Below, in pieces: positions 9,547 through 19,153 of a stretch of DNA of 64,000 nt. The stretch is taken from positions 5,218,027 to 5,282,026 of the forward strand of contig NZ_JOJP01000001.1 in the NCBI RefSeq assembly GCF_000710775.1. Direction: 5' to 3'. The position numbers and the translations under genes were made by a program. Positions within the stretch are counted from its first letter, which is position 1, and every line of letters starts with the position of its first letter. This DNA is from Endozoicomonas elysicola (lineage in GTDB: Bacteria > Pseudomonadota > Gammaproteobacteria > Pseudomonadales > Endozoicomonadaceae). The notes beneath the pieces are model-generated. The model worked only from the letters and a program-made list of their open reading frames with translations. It was not told the DNA's origin and made no database searches.

Positions 9547-10677
9547 TTAAAAATCGGTGACACGGGTGCGGCGAAAAGCCAGGCCATCGGCATCAAAGAG
9601 ATGACAGTTCTCAGCCGGTAACTTCAGTGTCAGTACATCGCCTTCATGACGGGCCTTGGAGTCTTCAACCCGGACGGTCAGGCTTTCATGGATATCTGGA
9701 TGGGCGAAATAAATAAACGACTCCGTACCCAGGCGCTCAAGCGCTGAAACCGTTCCCTCAATGGCATTCCCCTGAGACTCAACCAGATGGATATCCTGGG
9801 GACGTATCCCCAAAACCACTTTATCGCCTGCTTTGCCGCTGACTGCATTAACGGCAACCGAGATTTCGCTGCCGGAGTTCAGTCGCACCCGGCTGTACTC
9901 CTCACCACCTTCCAGTAAGGTGCCATCAAAGAAGTTCATCTTGGGAGAACCGATAAACCCGGCAACAAAAATATTTCTCGGATGGTGATACAGCTCAAGT
10001 GGAGCACCCACCTGCTCAAGGTTACTTTCTGCACCATCAGCCAGGGGACTCAGCACCACCACCTTATCCGCCAGAGTCATCGCCTCTACCTGGTCATGGG
10101 TTACATAAATGGAGGTGGTTTTCAGACGGCGATGCAAACGGGCCAACTCCTGACGCATCTGCACCCGCAGAGAAACATCCAGGTTAGACAACGGCTCATC
10201 AAACAGAAACACCCTTGGTTCCTGAACAATGGAACGGCCAATGGCTACACGCTGACGCTGGCCTCCGGACATCGCTTTTGGCTTGCGATCCAACAGGGGC
10301 TCAAGCTGAAGAATCCTGGCCGCCTCATCGACTCGCTGGTCAACGGTCTTTTTATCCGCTTTTGCCAGCTTAAGGCCAAAGGCCATGTTTTCCCGTACCG
10401 TCATATGGGGATAAAGCGCATAGGACTGAAACACCATGCCGACCTTACGCTCATTGGGCGGCATATCATTGACACGCTCATCCCCAATGGAAAGGTCACC
10501 TTTAGTAATTTCTTCCAGACCACAGATCATGCGCAATAGCGTGGACTTACCACAACCGGATGGCCCAACAAAGGCCACAAACTCGCCATCCGCAATGGAG
10601 AGGTTTACGTTTTTCAGAACCCAGGATTTTCCCTGGTCATAACTTTTGCTGACATCGACCAGAAATACTTCAGCCAT
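9547..10677 (-). CDS. malK: Maltose/maltodextrin ABC transporter ATPase
   Basis: ATP-binding subunit that powers MalFG. The 376 residues (from MAEVFLVDV) show Walker A GPSGCGKST (38-46), signature SGGQRQR, Walker B VFLFDEPLSNLD and the H-loop THDQ. A C-terminal regulatory domain of MalK type carries LGIRPQDIHL. An earlier in-frame ATG at 10707 adds ten residues, but the ATG at 10677 has GGGAG at the right distance and matches the family N-terminus. A 163-bp palindromic element separates it from malG. Confidence 0.95.
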   Translation of the reverse strand: MAEVFLVDVSKSYDQGKSWVLKNVNLSIADGEFVAFVGPSGCGKSTLLRMICGLEEITKGDLSIGDERVNDMPPNERKVGMVFQSYALYPHMTVRENMAFGLKLAKADKKTVDQRVDEAARILQLEPLLDRKPKAMSGGQRQRVAIGRSIVQEPRVFLFDEPLSNLDVSLRVQMRQELARLHRRLKTTSIYVTHDQVEAMTLADKVVVLSPLADGAESNLEQVGAPLELYHHPRNIFVAGFIGSPKMNFFDGTLLEGGEEYSRVRLNSGSEISVAVNAVSGKAGDKVVLGIRPQDIHLVESQGNAIEGTVSALERLGTESFIYFAHPDIHESLTVRVEDSKARHEGDVLTLKLPAENCHLFDADGLAFRRTRVTDF

Positions 10678-10743
10678 TCTTGTCACTCCCACCCAGCCAA
10701 ACGACATTGGCTCACTGTATTGGTAATTGGTTACGGTGACCTG

Positions 10744-10906
10744 GGAGCCTGTCGGACTTAATCGACCGTAGCGAGAAAAAGTTCGGTTTGAGCCAGTTTT
10801 TATGCTGATTTGAGGCGAATAGTGGTTCTATTCAACGAAAAGCAGCATAAAAAATGGCCAAATCCGGCTTTTTCGCAGTAGGTCTGTGTTAAGTTCGACA
10901 GGCTCC
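10744..10906. repeat. 163-bp palindromic mini-element (MITE-like) between malG and malK
   Basis: Both ends carry GGAGCCTGTCGGACTTAA or its reverse complement with one mismatch. The arms remain largely complementary through to a centre at 10825 (GAATAG-TGGTT-CTATTC), so the whole unit is one long imperfect hairpin. It has no coding capacity. Such exactly centred palindromes are typical of MITE or REP-like mobile repeats. Here it lies inside the mal operon and would fold in the mRNA. Confidence 0.75.
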
Positions 10907-10932
10907 TATGGTCTGGACCACCGTTTGAATTC

Positions 10933-11823
10933 TTATCCCTTAACGCCACCTGCTGTCAGACCACCGACAATCCAGCGCTGGGATAACAGGAACACCAGGG
11001 TAATTGGCAGACCGGACAGCACGGAAGCTGCGGCAAAGTCGCCCCAGAGGTAATTCTGTGGATTCAGGTACTGACGCGAGCCAACCGCCAAGGTCAACTT
11101 ATCCACATCCTGAAGGAGCACCGATGCCACCGGGTATTCACCCACAGAGGCGATGAAAGCCAGAATAAAGACCACCGCCAGAATCGGAACAGACAACGGC
11201 AGCAGTACATAACGAAATGCCTGCCAGGGCGTGGCACCATCGATAGCGGCAGCCTCTTCCAGGGAACCATCGATGCTCTCGAAATACCCTTTAATCAGCC
11301 AGATATGCAGAGTGACACCACCCAGTGAGGCAATCACCACCGCACCATGGGTATCCAGACCCAGCCAGGGCACATAGTTCCCAAGGGTGTTAAAGATGCT
11401 GTAGATCGCAACCAGAGCCAGCACCGCCGGGAACATCTGAAAGATCATCATGGCGGTCAGCATGTGCTCACGAAAACGGAAGCGGAAACGGGCAAATGCA
11501 TAAGCGCCAGTTGTGGATAACATCAGAATCAGCGTAGAAGAGATAACCGCAATCTTGATGGAGTTCCACAGCCAGGTAAGCACCGGAAATGGCGGTAATG
11601 AAATACTGCCGTCCACATTGGTCCAGGGAATACCAAACGCCAGGGACCAGTGCTCCAGTGTTGGGTTTTCCGGGATTAAACTGCCCGTTGCAAAGTTACC
11701 CGTTCGGAAAGACACGGAAATGATCATCAGAAAGGGCAGCATGATCATCAGAATAAACAGGATCAGAAATATCCGGGTTGCCCAGACACGGTATTTCAGG
11801 TTTCTTGGTTGTACCATTGCCAT
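10933..11823 (-). CDS. malG: Maltose/maltodextrin ABC transporter permease MalG
   Basis: Inner-membrane permease of 296 residues, the same length as Escherichia coli MalG, with six helices. The EAA loop [21 protein letters not shown] that docks MalK is clear at about 190-210. The C-terminus LTAGGVKG is the MalG hallmark. The start at 11823 is chosen because AAGGGGG precedes it; upstream in-frame codons would run into malF. The gap to malF is ten bases, so the two are cotranscribed. Confidence 0.95.
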   Translation of the reverse strand: MAMVQPRNLKYRVWATRIFLILFILMIMLPFLMIISVSFRTGNFATGSLIPENPTLEHWSLAFGIPWTNVDGSISLPPFPVLTWLWNSIKIAVISSTLILMLSTTGAYAFARFRFRFREHMLTAMMIFQMFPAVLALVAIYSIFNTLGNYVPWLGLDTHGAVVIASLGGVTLHIWLIKGYFESIDGSLEEAAAIDGATPWQAFRYVLLPLSVPILAVVFILAFIASVGEYPVASVLLQDVDKLTLAVGSRQYLNPQNYLWGDFAAASVLSGLPITLVFLLSQRWIVGGLTAGGVKG

Positions 11824-11833
11824 AACCGCCCCC

Positions 11834-13387
11834 TTAACTCTCCTGTAGTTTCTTGGTGGCCCGCAGGTTGAGCCAGGAAATAACACCCACCATCAGGAAG
11901 ATAATGGTGGCAATGGCGGATGCCAGACCGAAGTCCTGTCCATATTGGCCAAAGGCGATCCGGTAGGTGTAGCTGACCAGCAGATCCGTTGATCCAGCAG
12001 GTGTGGTTGCCCCAATCATGTCTGGACCACCGCCGGTAAGCAGTTCGACCAGAACAAAGTTATTAAAGTTGAAGGCAAAGCTGGCAATCAATAAAGGCGT
12101 CAATGGTTTAATAATCATTGGCAGCGTGATACGCATCAGGTTATCCACAGGGCCCGCACCATCAATCGCAGAGGCTTCATACAGATCATCTGGAATCGCC
12201 TTCAGCAGTCCCATGCAGAGAATCATCATGTAGGGATAACCCAGCCAGGTATTCACGATCAGCAGCATGGAACGGGCAAGCCCTTCATCACTGAACCACT
12301 CTGGTCGAAGGCCAAACAGGGCATTCAGCACCATATTGATTTCACCAAAGTTCTGATTGAACAATCCTCGGAAAATCAGAATGGAGATAAAGGCGGGCAC
12401 AGCGTAAGGGAGAATCAGAAACAGGCGATAGACGCCATTGCCCTTCAATGGCTCCCACTGCATCAGACAGGCCATCAGCAGGCCGACGGCGAGCGTGAAA
12501 ACCACAGTCAGCGCAGAAAACGACACTGTCCAAACAAAGATCTTGAGGAAAGGTTCCTGAACCCCTTCATCGGTGGTTACCCGAATAAAGTTGTCCCAGC
12601 CTGTGTAAACGGTAAAACCGGGAGAAAGACGCTCACCACGCTCATCGATATAAAAGCCAGTGGCATGATCCGGTGTCAGTACTGCACTACTGCGACTGTC
12701 AATTAATGTGTCGTTATCTCCCACCTGATAAACCGGTGCAATCGCTCCAAAAGAACGCAAACCCGTCATGGCCAGACCGGTTCCATCGGGCAGTGTTATC
12801 TGAACTTTCTTCAAACCCTGCCGAAGCTTGATCAATTCTTTGATCGCCAGTTTTTCACCTACAGGCTCTGATGAACCGTCAAGGGTAGTGACCTGAATAG
12901 CGTCCAACCCTTCGGCGCCCATCAGGTAAAAATCTTCCGTGGTGTAGGAATGCTTATTGTCACCCTTGCCCTGCAAGTTCAGCTGATAACTTTCTCCGTT
13001 CTGATAGAGGGAGAAGCCATAACTGCCACCGCCAGTTTCATAGGTTTTGGCAAGGTGAATCTCTTTAACCCGCTGCAGACTCAACAGGTTGGTAGAACTG
13101 TAATTGGTAAAGGCAATATTGACGGTATAAATCAGTGGAAAGACCACAAAAACCAGTACGCCAACCAGGGCAGGAAACACATAGCGGTAACTGTACGCCT
13201 TACTGCTGAGAAAAACCCAGTTAGCCGTTGCCGTAATAATCAGCACCAGCAAAGCAAAGGCCATCTCTCCCTGGGCATACATCAGGGTCACGCCGTATAA
13301 AAGAAGCAGGTTAATGGCTGCTACCAGCGCCCATTTAAGGCCATTGCCGATTCGGTTGGTGCCGCTCCCCAGCACAACATCACTCAT
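11834..13387 (-). CDS. malF: Maltose/maltodextrin ABC transporter permease MalF
   Basis: Inner-membrane permease of 517 residues (E. coli 514). It has N-terminal helices, a large periplasmic P2 domain at about 95-265 that contacts MalE, and a C-terminal transport core with EAA loop [20 protein letters not shown]. The start at 13387 has GGAG nine bases upstream; an ATG 21 bases earlier lacks a site. It follows malE after 85 bases that hold a terminator-like hairpin. Confidence 0.95.
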   Translation of the reverse strand: MSDVVLGSGTNRIGNGLKWALVAAINLLLLYGVTLMYAQGEMAFALLVLIITATANWVFLSSKAYSYRYVFPALVGVLVFVVFPLIYTVNIAFTNYSSTNLLSLQRVKEIHLAKTYETGGGSYGFSLYQNGESYQLNLQGKGDNKHSYTTEDFYLMGAEGLDAIQVTTLDGSSEPVGEKLAIKELIKLRQGLKKVQITLPDGTGLAMTGLRSFGAIAPVYQVGDNDTLIDSRSSAVLTPDHATGFYIDERGERLSPGFTVYTGWDNFIRVTTDEGVQEPFLKIFVWTVSFSALTVVFTLAVGLLMACLMQWEPLKGNGVYRLFLILPYAVPAFISILIFRGLFNQNFGEINMVLNALFGLRPEWFSDEGLARSMLLIVNTWLGYPYMMILCMGLLKAIPDDLYEASAIDGAGPVDNLMRITLPMIIKPLTPLLIASFAFNFNNFVLVELLTGGGPDMIGATTPAGSTDLLVSYTYRIAFGQYGQDFGLASAIATIIFLMVGVISWLNLRATKKLQES

Positions 13388-13413
13388 TGAACACTCCAGA
13401 AAGCACAATGGTC

Positions 13414-13454
13414 AAAAAAAGAGGCAGCCGGTTTATCCCAATGGAAAAACCGGC
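13414..13454 (-). terminator. Intra-operon terminator between malE and malF
   Basis: On the minus strand an 8-bp stem (GCCGGTTT / AAACCGGC, 13447-13454 with 13427-13434) is followed within a few bases by a run of seven T. It starts about 20 bases after the malE stop. It probably lets part of the transcripts end after malE, giving excess binding protein over permease, a role played by REP sequences in E. coli. Confidence 0.6.
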
Positions 13455-13472
13455 AAGTTGGCTCAATCAGAA

Positions 13473-14666
13473 TTAATTAACGATGCGTGATGCCGCGTCG
13501 TTCAATGCCGCATCAGCAACCTGGCGACCACTGGTGATATTGCGCAGCGCAGATTCCATGGCAGACCAGAACTTGCCCATTTCCGGAATGTTTGGCATCA
13601 GCAGACCGGCTTCAACGTTCGCCCAGGTAGCGGCAATACGTGGGTCCTTCTGCAGTTCAGCCATCAGTTCCCTGTTCGCCACCGCACCCAGTGGAACATC
13701 AGCGTTCATGGTTTTCAGACCATCGATGCTGAGCAGATAGTTTTCCAGGAACTCGGCAGACAAAGCCTGATTCGGACTGGCGTTGTTCAGAGCTGCGCCC
13801 CAGACGCCAACAAATGCACGGGATGGGCTGCCATCAATAGACGGCAGTGGAGCCACACCATAGTTAATGCCACTCTTGTCCAGGTTGGACCAGGCCCATG
13901 GGCCAGTGATCATCATGGCGACTTTGCCATTGTTAAAGGTGGACTCCATGACACCGTAATCCACACCGCGCGGCAGAACATCAGCGTCGATCATTTTGGT
14001 GATCATCTGAGCACCTTTCATGGCGCCATCGTTATTTACACCGGTCTTCTTGATGTTGTAACTGCCATTCTCATAGGCGAATGGGTAACCGCCATTAGCT
14101 GCCAGCATTGGCATGGTGAAATAAGGCTGGACCTGATCCCACATGATGGTTTTTATGTCTTTTTTCGCCAGCTTGTTATTCAACTCAAACATTGCTTCAA
14201 AAGAGGCTGGTGCTTCAGGAATGATATCCTTGTTATAAATCAGGCTGATGGACTCCATGGAAATGGGGTAACCATAGGTTTTGCCTTTAAAGCTCATGGC
14301 TTCCCAGCCTTTTTCTACGACATCCGCCTTAAACTCTGCCGATGGGCTGACTGGCGCCAGCAAGCCACTGGCAGCCCACTCACCATAGCGGTCGTGAGCC
14401 CAGAGCATGATGTCAGGCCCGGCACCGGTAGAAGCTGCCTGCTGGAAGCGGTCAGTGATGTTCTGAGGAATCTCAACCTTCACCTTAATGCCGGTTTCTT
14501 CCTCGAAACGCTTGCCGACTTCACGAATACCGTTGTAAGCCTTATCGCCCCCTACCCAGATAACCAGCTCGTCTTCACTGAAAGCCTGAACACTGCCGGC
14601 AAACAATGTGGATGCAGCTACAGCCGCCGCCAGAGTTTTTACGAAAATATTATTGGTTTTGCTCAT
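13473..14666 (-). CDS. malE: Maltose/maltodextrin-binding protein
   Basis: Periplasmic solute-binding protein of the maltodextrin transporter, 397 residues. A Sec signal peptide ends at about residue 28 (SVQA). The mature N-terminus DELVIWVGGDKAYNG and the later MITGPWAWSNLDKSGINYGVAPLPS segment are classic MalE. GGAG precedes the ATG. A LacI-type operator with a CRP-like half site lies 200 bases upstream. Confidence 0.96.
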   Translation of the reverse strand: MSKTNNIFVKTLAAAVAASTLFAGSVQAFSEDELVIWVGGDKAYNGIREVGKRFEEETGIKVKVEIPQNITDRFQQAASTGAGPDIMLWAHDRYGEWAASGLLAPVSPSAEFKADVVEKGWEAMSFKGKTYGYPISMESISLIYNKDIIPEAPASFEAMFELNNKLAKKDIKTIMWDQVQPYFTMPMLAANGGYPFAYENGSYNIKKTGVNNDGAMKGAQMITKMIDADVLPRGVDYGVMESTFNNGKVAMMITGPWAWSNLDKSGINYGVAPLPSIDGSPSRAFVGVWGAALNNASPNQALSAEFLENYLLSIDGLKTMNADVPLGAVANRELMAELQKDPRIAATWANVEAGLLMPNIPEMGKFWSAMESALRNITSGRQVADAALNDAASRIVN

Positions 14667-14848
14667 TTCCCCACTCCTGGAACATCGGATAACACAGCTA
14701 GTATTCGGTCGCTGATCTAATTGTTATGAATATCAGGTTAACTCAGTGCCTGTTTCCTGAATCAATTAAGAAAAACTGATTATCAGAGGCACAACCTGAC
14801 CATTCCTGTGGAACCGGGGAAAGTATTCATCGGTCACGTTTTTAAGAT

Positions 14849-14879
14849 GATGATTTAAATCAATCTGTAAGCGTTTCCA
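14849..14879. promoter_or_regulatory. CRP-like half site plus LacI-family operator upstream of malE
   Basis: The operator TGTAAGCGTTTCCA is at 14866-14879. It is preceded, with the same 17-base phasing seen at 17706 and 17783, by a degenerate CRP-type sequence (GATGATTTAAATCAAT). The surrounding 313 bases between the regulator gene and malE contain no gene. The sequence TGATTTAAATCAATCTGTAA is identical here and upstream of lamB. Confidence 0.65.
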
Positions 14880-14979
14880 GAAATTTTCTGTTAACTTTTC
14901 TTTAACAACGTTATTTAAAGAACAGGTTTTATTTGATGTGAATGTGATTGTTTGTTAAGGCAGCAAATAGCCATATTGA

Positions 14980-15999
14980 TTATATGGCTATTGATTTATG
15001 AGGGCGGGTGGTTTTTCCAGCGGTAAGGCTGACATCAAGAGAGCGACCTTTCATCTCACCGCTTTTCATAGCATCAATTAAGAGTTCTGCAGCACTGTCT
15101 GCAAGGCCATCAATGTCCTGCCGAATAGACGACAGATCTATATTTCCGTATCCAACAATACCGTCATAGCCGATCACTGACAGGTCATCCGGTATCTTCA
15201 AGCCAAAATCACTGGCAGCTGAGCAGGCACCTGTGGCCAGAGTATCCGCAAAACAGACAAAGCCATCCGCCTTAAGACCTGCCTGGAAAAGCCGGGTCAG
15301 TGACCGGTAGGTATCCAGTGCCGGTGTGCCTGCATCGTCACCAACGGCAATCGGTTCATAGACCGTCAAGCCCTGTTGTCTGATGGCATCCAGATAACCG
15401 TGATAACGGAATCGCGATACCCTGTGCTTTTCATGCAGACAGATAAAATGAATATCACGGCAACCGGATTCGATCAGGTGCTGAGTGGCCAGATACCCAC
15501 CCTGCTGATCATTCGATGAAACCCAGAGTCCACTTTTTCTTGCCTCACCAATATCCAGAACAATAGAGGATGAATTGTGCATGACCTCATAGCGGGGATC
15601 AGACTCGTGCAACCCGATCGTTATGTAGCCTGCAGACGTATCCTTTAATTTGCCATTCTTCAGGAACTGAGCCTGCCGTGCCCGGTAGCCTCGCTGCTGG
15701 AACGATGCTTGCAGAGACTCATAGACTTTCATGGCAAAGGGTGTATAGGTCCCCGCATCCTTGCCCAGTACGACGCCAATCGAGAACTGCTTCTGCCGAT
15801 GCATCTGCCGAGCAACGTAGTTCGGCTGATAATTCAACTCACGAACCGCCTCCATGACTTTCTGCCGCGTTTTCTCTGAAACGTACTTTTCACCATTCAG
15901 CGCCCGGCTGACACTGGCAATGGATAACCCTGCACAGGCTGCAACGTGATGAATGGTTACCTGAGGGGTCTGGGAAGACTCATCCTGCTCTGTCGACAT
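14980..15999 (-). CDS. malR: LacI-family transcriptional regulator of the mal locus
   Basis: LacI/GalR-type repressor. A helix-turn-helix lies near the N-terminus (VTIHHVAACAGLSIASVSRA, hinge to NYVARQM), followed by a periplasmic-binding-protein-like effector domain with the family's SVIGYDG segment near the end. Start at 15999 (MSTEQDESS) has a GGA site; an upstream ATG at 16056 has none. It sits between lamB and malE, so it most likely binds the three TGTAAACGTTTACA-like sites in this locus. No malT gene is seen. The name malR is given by context; the effector is unknown. Confidence 0.85.
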   Translation of the reverse strand: MSTEQDESSQTPQVTIHHVAACAGLSIASVSRALNGEKYVSEKTRQKVMEAVRELNYQPNYVARQMHRQKQFSIGVVLGKDAGTYTPFAMKVYESLQASFQQRGYRARQAQFLKNGKLKDTSAGYITIGLHESDPRYEVMHNSSSIVLDIGEARKSGLWVSSNDQQGGYLATQHLIESGCRDIHFICLHEKHRVSRFRYHGYLDAIRQQGLTVYEPIAVGDDAGTPALDTYRSLTRLFQAGLKADGFVCFADTLATGACSAASDFGLKIPDDLSVIGYDGIVGYGNIDLSSIRQDIDGLADSAAELLIDAMKSGEMKGRSLDVSLTAGKTTRPHKSIAI

Positions 16000-16070
16000 A
16001 CGGCTTTCCGACGAGACCTTACTGAAATCGGGGAGAAGAAAAAAATCACCGGCCATGTTATTGCATATAT

Positions 16071-16106
16071 GGAGTTAAAAAAAGACCGCCCGGAGGCGGC
16101 CATAGC
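16071..16106 (-). terminator. Rho-independent terminator after lamB
   Basis: On the minus strand CCGCC-TCCG-GGCGG with flanking pairs is followed by seven T. It separates lamB from the regulator gene. Confidence 0.75.
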
Positions 16107-16142
16107 AACACGAGGGAGTTTCAGGAGATTTTCAGCCGATTA

Positions 16143-17543
<1,401 letters not shown>

Positions 17544-17705
17544 TTAATCCGGTCAATCCTGCCCATTAGCTCCCCTAAGCCGGGCAGAACAGCCTGTTCT
17601 GGCAAAAACAAATCAGTACCCACTGCGCTGTTAGCAAAGTTGCTTAGCTGTGACTTACTGTTTGCTTATGGGAGAAATACTATAAAAAATCCGATGCAAG
17701 ATAAT

Positions 17706-17736
17706 TGTGATTTAAATCAATCTGTAAACGTTTACC
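17706..17736. promoter_or_regulatory. Composite CRP-like / LacI-type operator upstream of lamB (site 1)
   Basis: TGTGATTTAAATCAAT at 17706-17721 resembles a CRP site with one good half. TGTAAACGTTTACC at 17723-17736 is a near-perfect LacI-family palindrome. It lies in the 424-base divergent region between lamB and malM. Confidence 0.7.
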
Positions 17737-17782
17737 GAAATTAATCGGTATTTTTATTTTTTTTCTGATAAAAAGTGTTGAT

Positions 17783-17813
17783 TGTGATTCATATCAACAT
17801 GTAATCGTTTACA
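17783..17813. promoter_or_regulatory. Composite CRP-like / LacI-type operator upstream of malM (site 2)
   Basis: TGTGATTCATATCAAC at 17783 is followed, again 17 bases later, by TGTAATCGTTTACA at 17800-17813. The two copies are 77 bases apart, about seven helical turns, which could favour looping. The rest of the 17514-17937 interval is AT-rich promoter DNA without a gene. Confidence 0.7.
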
Positions 17814-17937
17814 GAAATTTAATAATTTATTTTTAACCCTGTTGTATTTAAAACAATCAACGTAATATTTAACATATTCATTCAATACATTGTTTATTTA
17901 TTAGACAAATAATAAAACAACGAATGATGAACCAAAA

Positions 17938-19011
17938 ATGAAAGCTCGGGGGCGAAATACAGTGAAGTCTATCCTCTGGATAATACCGTTAACGCTGCTA
18001 GGTGGCTGCACAGCCATTGATAAAGGGAATCACCCTGAACAGCCATCCTTTGCCACTGTTCAGCCATCCATCATCAATAATATTTCGGATGTTCAATACC
18101 AGACGCTGAACCTTGGCTCAGAGAAAAAGCTAACCAGAACTATTAATGAAGCAATGCAAAGGATGACTCTTTATGGTGGTGTTACACCGGTCATTGGTTA
18201 TCAATTGCCTGAAGAAGCCCCTTATACGGTAGAAATTGCCAGCCTGGTTTCCCGGACAATGAATAATGGTTCTGTCTTTTATCCGGAAGTACTGATTCTG
18301 GATGAGAAATACCAGACAGTTAATCGACTGACAGCGGAAGAGATGACCTATCACCCCAGACATTTCCTGTCCCCTGAAAATATCAGCACAACCCTGCAGG
18401 TTAATCCCGGCGACAGCGCTCAATACCTGCTGGTTTACACTACAGATCAGCTACGCCAGGAAAAGACGCCCCTTTTTAATGAAGCCAAAGCCTATGCAGA
18501 AGCCAGAGGGCAGGTTCCACCGCCTGTTGCAGATATTGAGGCCATACATACCAACCATGGTGAGCTTCAGATCAAGCTAACCCCCATCACACCGGAAACT
18601 GTCAGAGCACGACAAAGCATGGAAGTGGACAGTAAACTCCGAATGGTGCCAACGGCTGCCCACAAGGCCATCAAAAGTGACCGTAATGTGGAGGTAATGA
18701 TTGATGAAGCCATTCGTCATATCCAGTCTGAGCTGGAAAAGGGCAATACTGCTCAGGCCATGCAACTCCGCCAGGAAACCTTGACCACGGCCAGCCAGGC
18801 TGAGCAAACCTTCATCAATACCTATGGTCAGGATAAAACGACATTGAAACTACCGGCATCTCCTGCCGATAACGCCAGTGCTGCAGAAAAAGTCCGTCAC
18901 TACTTCAACTTCGGCATTATTAACGCCCTTATGTCCGGTGATACCAGTCGAGCACTTCTCCTGGTTGACGAAGCCAGGCGCTTCGCCAATGAGATGGACA
19001 GAGCCTTTTAA
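17938..19011 (+). CDS. malM: MalM-like maltose-operon lipoprotein
   Basis: Member of the MalM family (maltose operon periplasmic protein), function still unclear; in E. coli malM is in the mal regulon next to lamB. A lipobox LLGGC ends a short hydrophobic signal, so the mature protein is lipid-anchored. The body is Gln/Ala-rich with a C-terminal helical region ending INALMSGDTSRALLLVDEAR. The ATG at 17938 has no clear ribosome site. An in-frame GTG at 17962, preceded by GGGGCG and giving a 15-residue leader before the Cys, may be the true start. Confidence 0.85.
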   Translation: MKARGRNTVKSILWIIPLTLLGGCTAIDKGNHPEQPSFATVQPSIINNISDVQYQTLNLGSEKKLTRTINEAMQRMTLYGGVTPVIGYQLPEEAPYTVEIASLVSRTMNNGSVFYPEVLILDEKYQTVNRLTAEEMTYHPRHFLSPENISTTLQVNPGDSAQYLLVYTTDQLRQEKTPLFNEAKAYAEARGQVPPPVADIEAIHTNHGELQIKLTPITPETVRARQSMEVDSKLRMVPTAAHKAIKSDRNVEVMIDEAIRHIQSELEKGNTAQAMQLRQETLTTASQAEQTFINTYGQDKTTLKLPASPADNASAAEKVRHYFNFGIINALMSGDTSRALLLVDEARRFANEMDRAF

Positions 19012-19153
19012 GCAGCAATAAGCCAATAATACCGCCAGCCCTAAGCATAGCTTTAAAAATTACTGGCGTTTTTTGAGCAGCCAGGAGGCTGTCCGAGAAC
19101 CACCATTATCAGGGATCTTATTTGTGAGTAAGAAAAAGAGCGAAACAACCCTA

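Noticed and set aside
19060-19153. Upstream extension of malP (ATG at 19073) as the true start
   Set aside because: The added residues do not resemble phosphorylase N-termini, and the length from 19154 matches the family.
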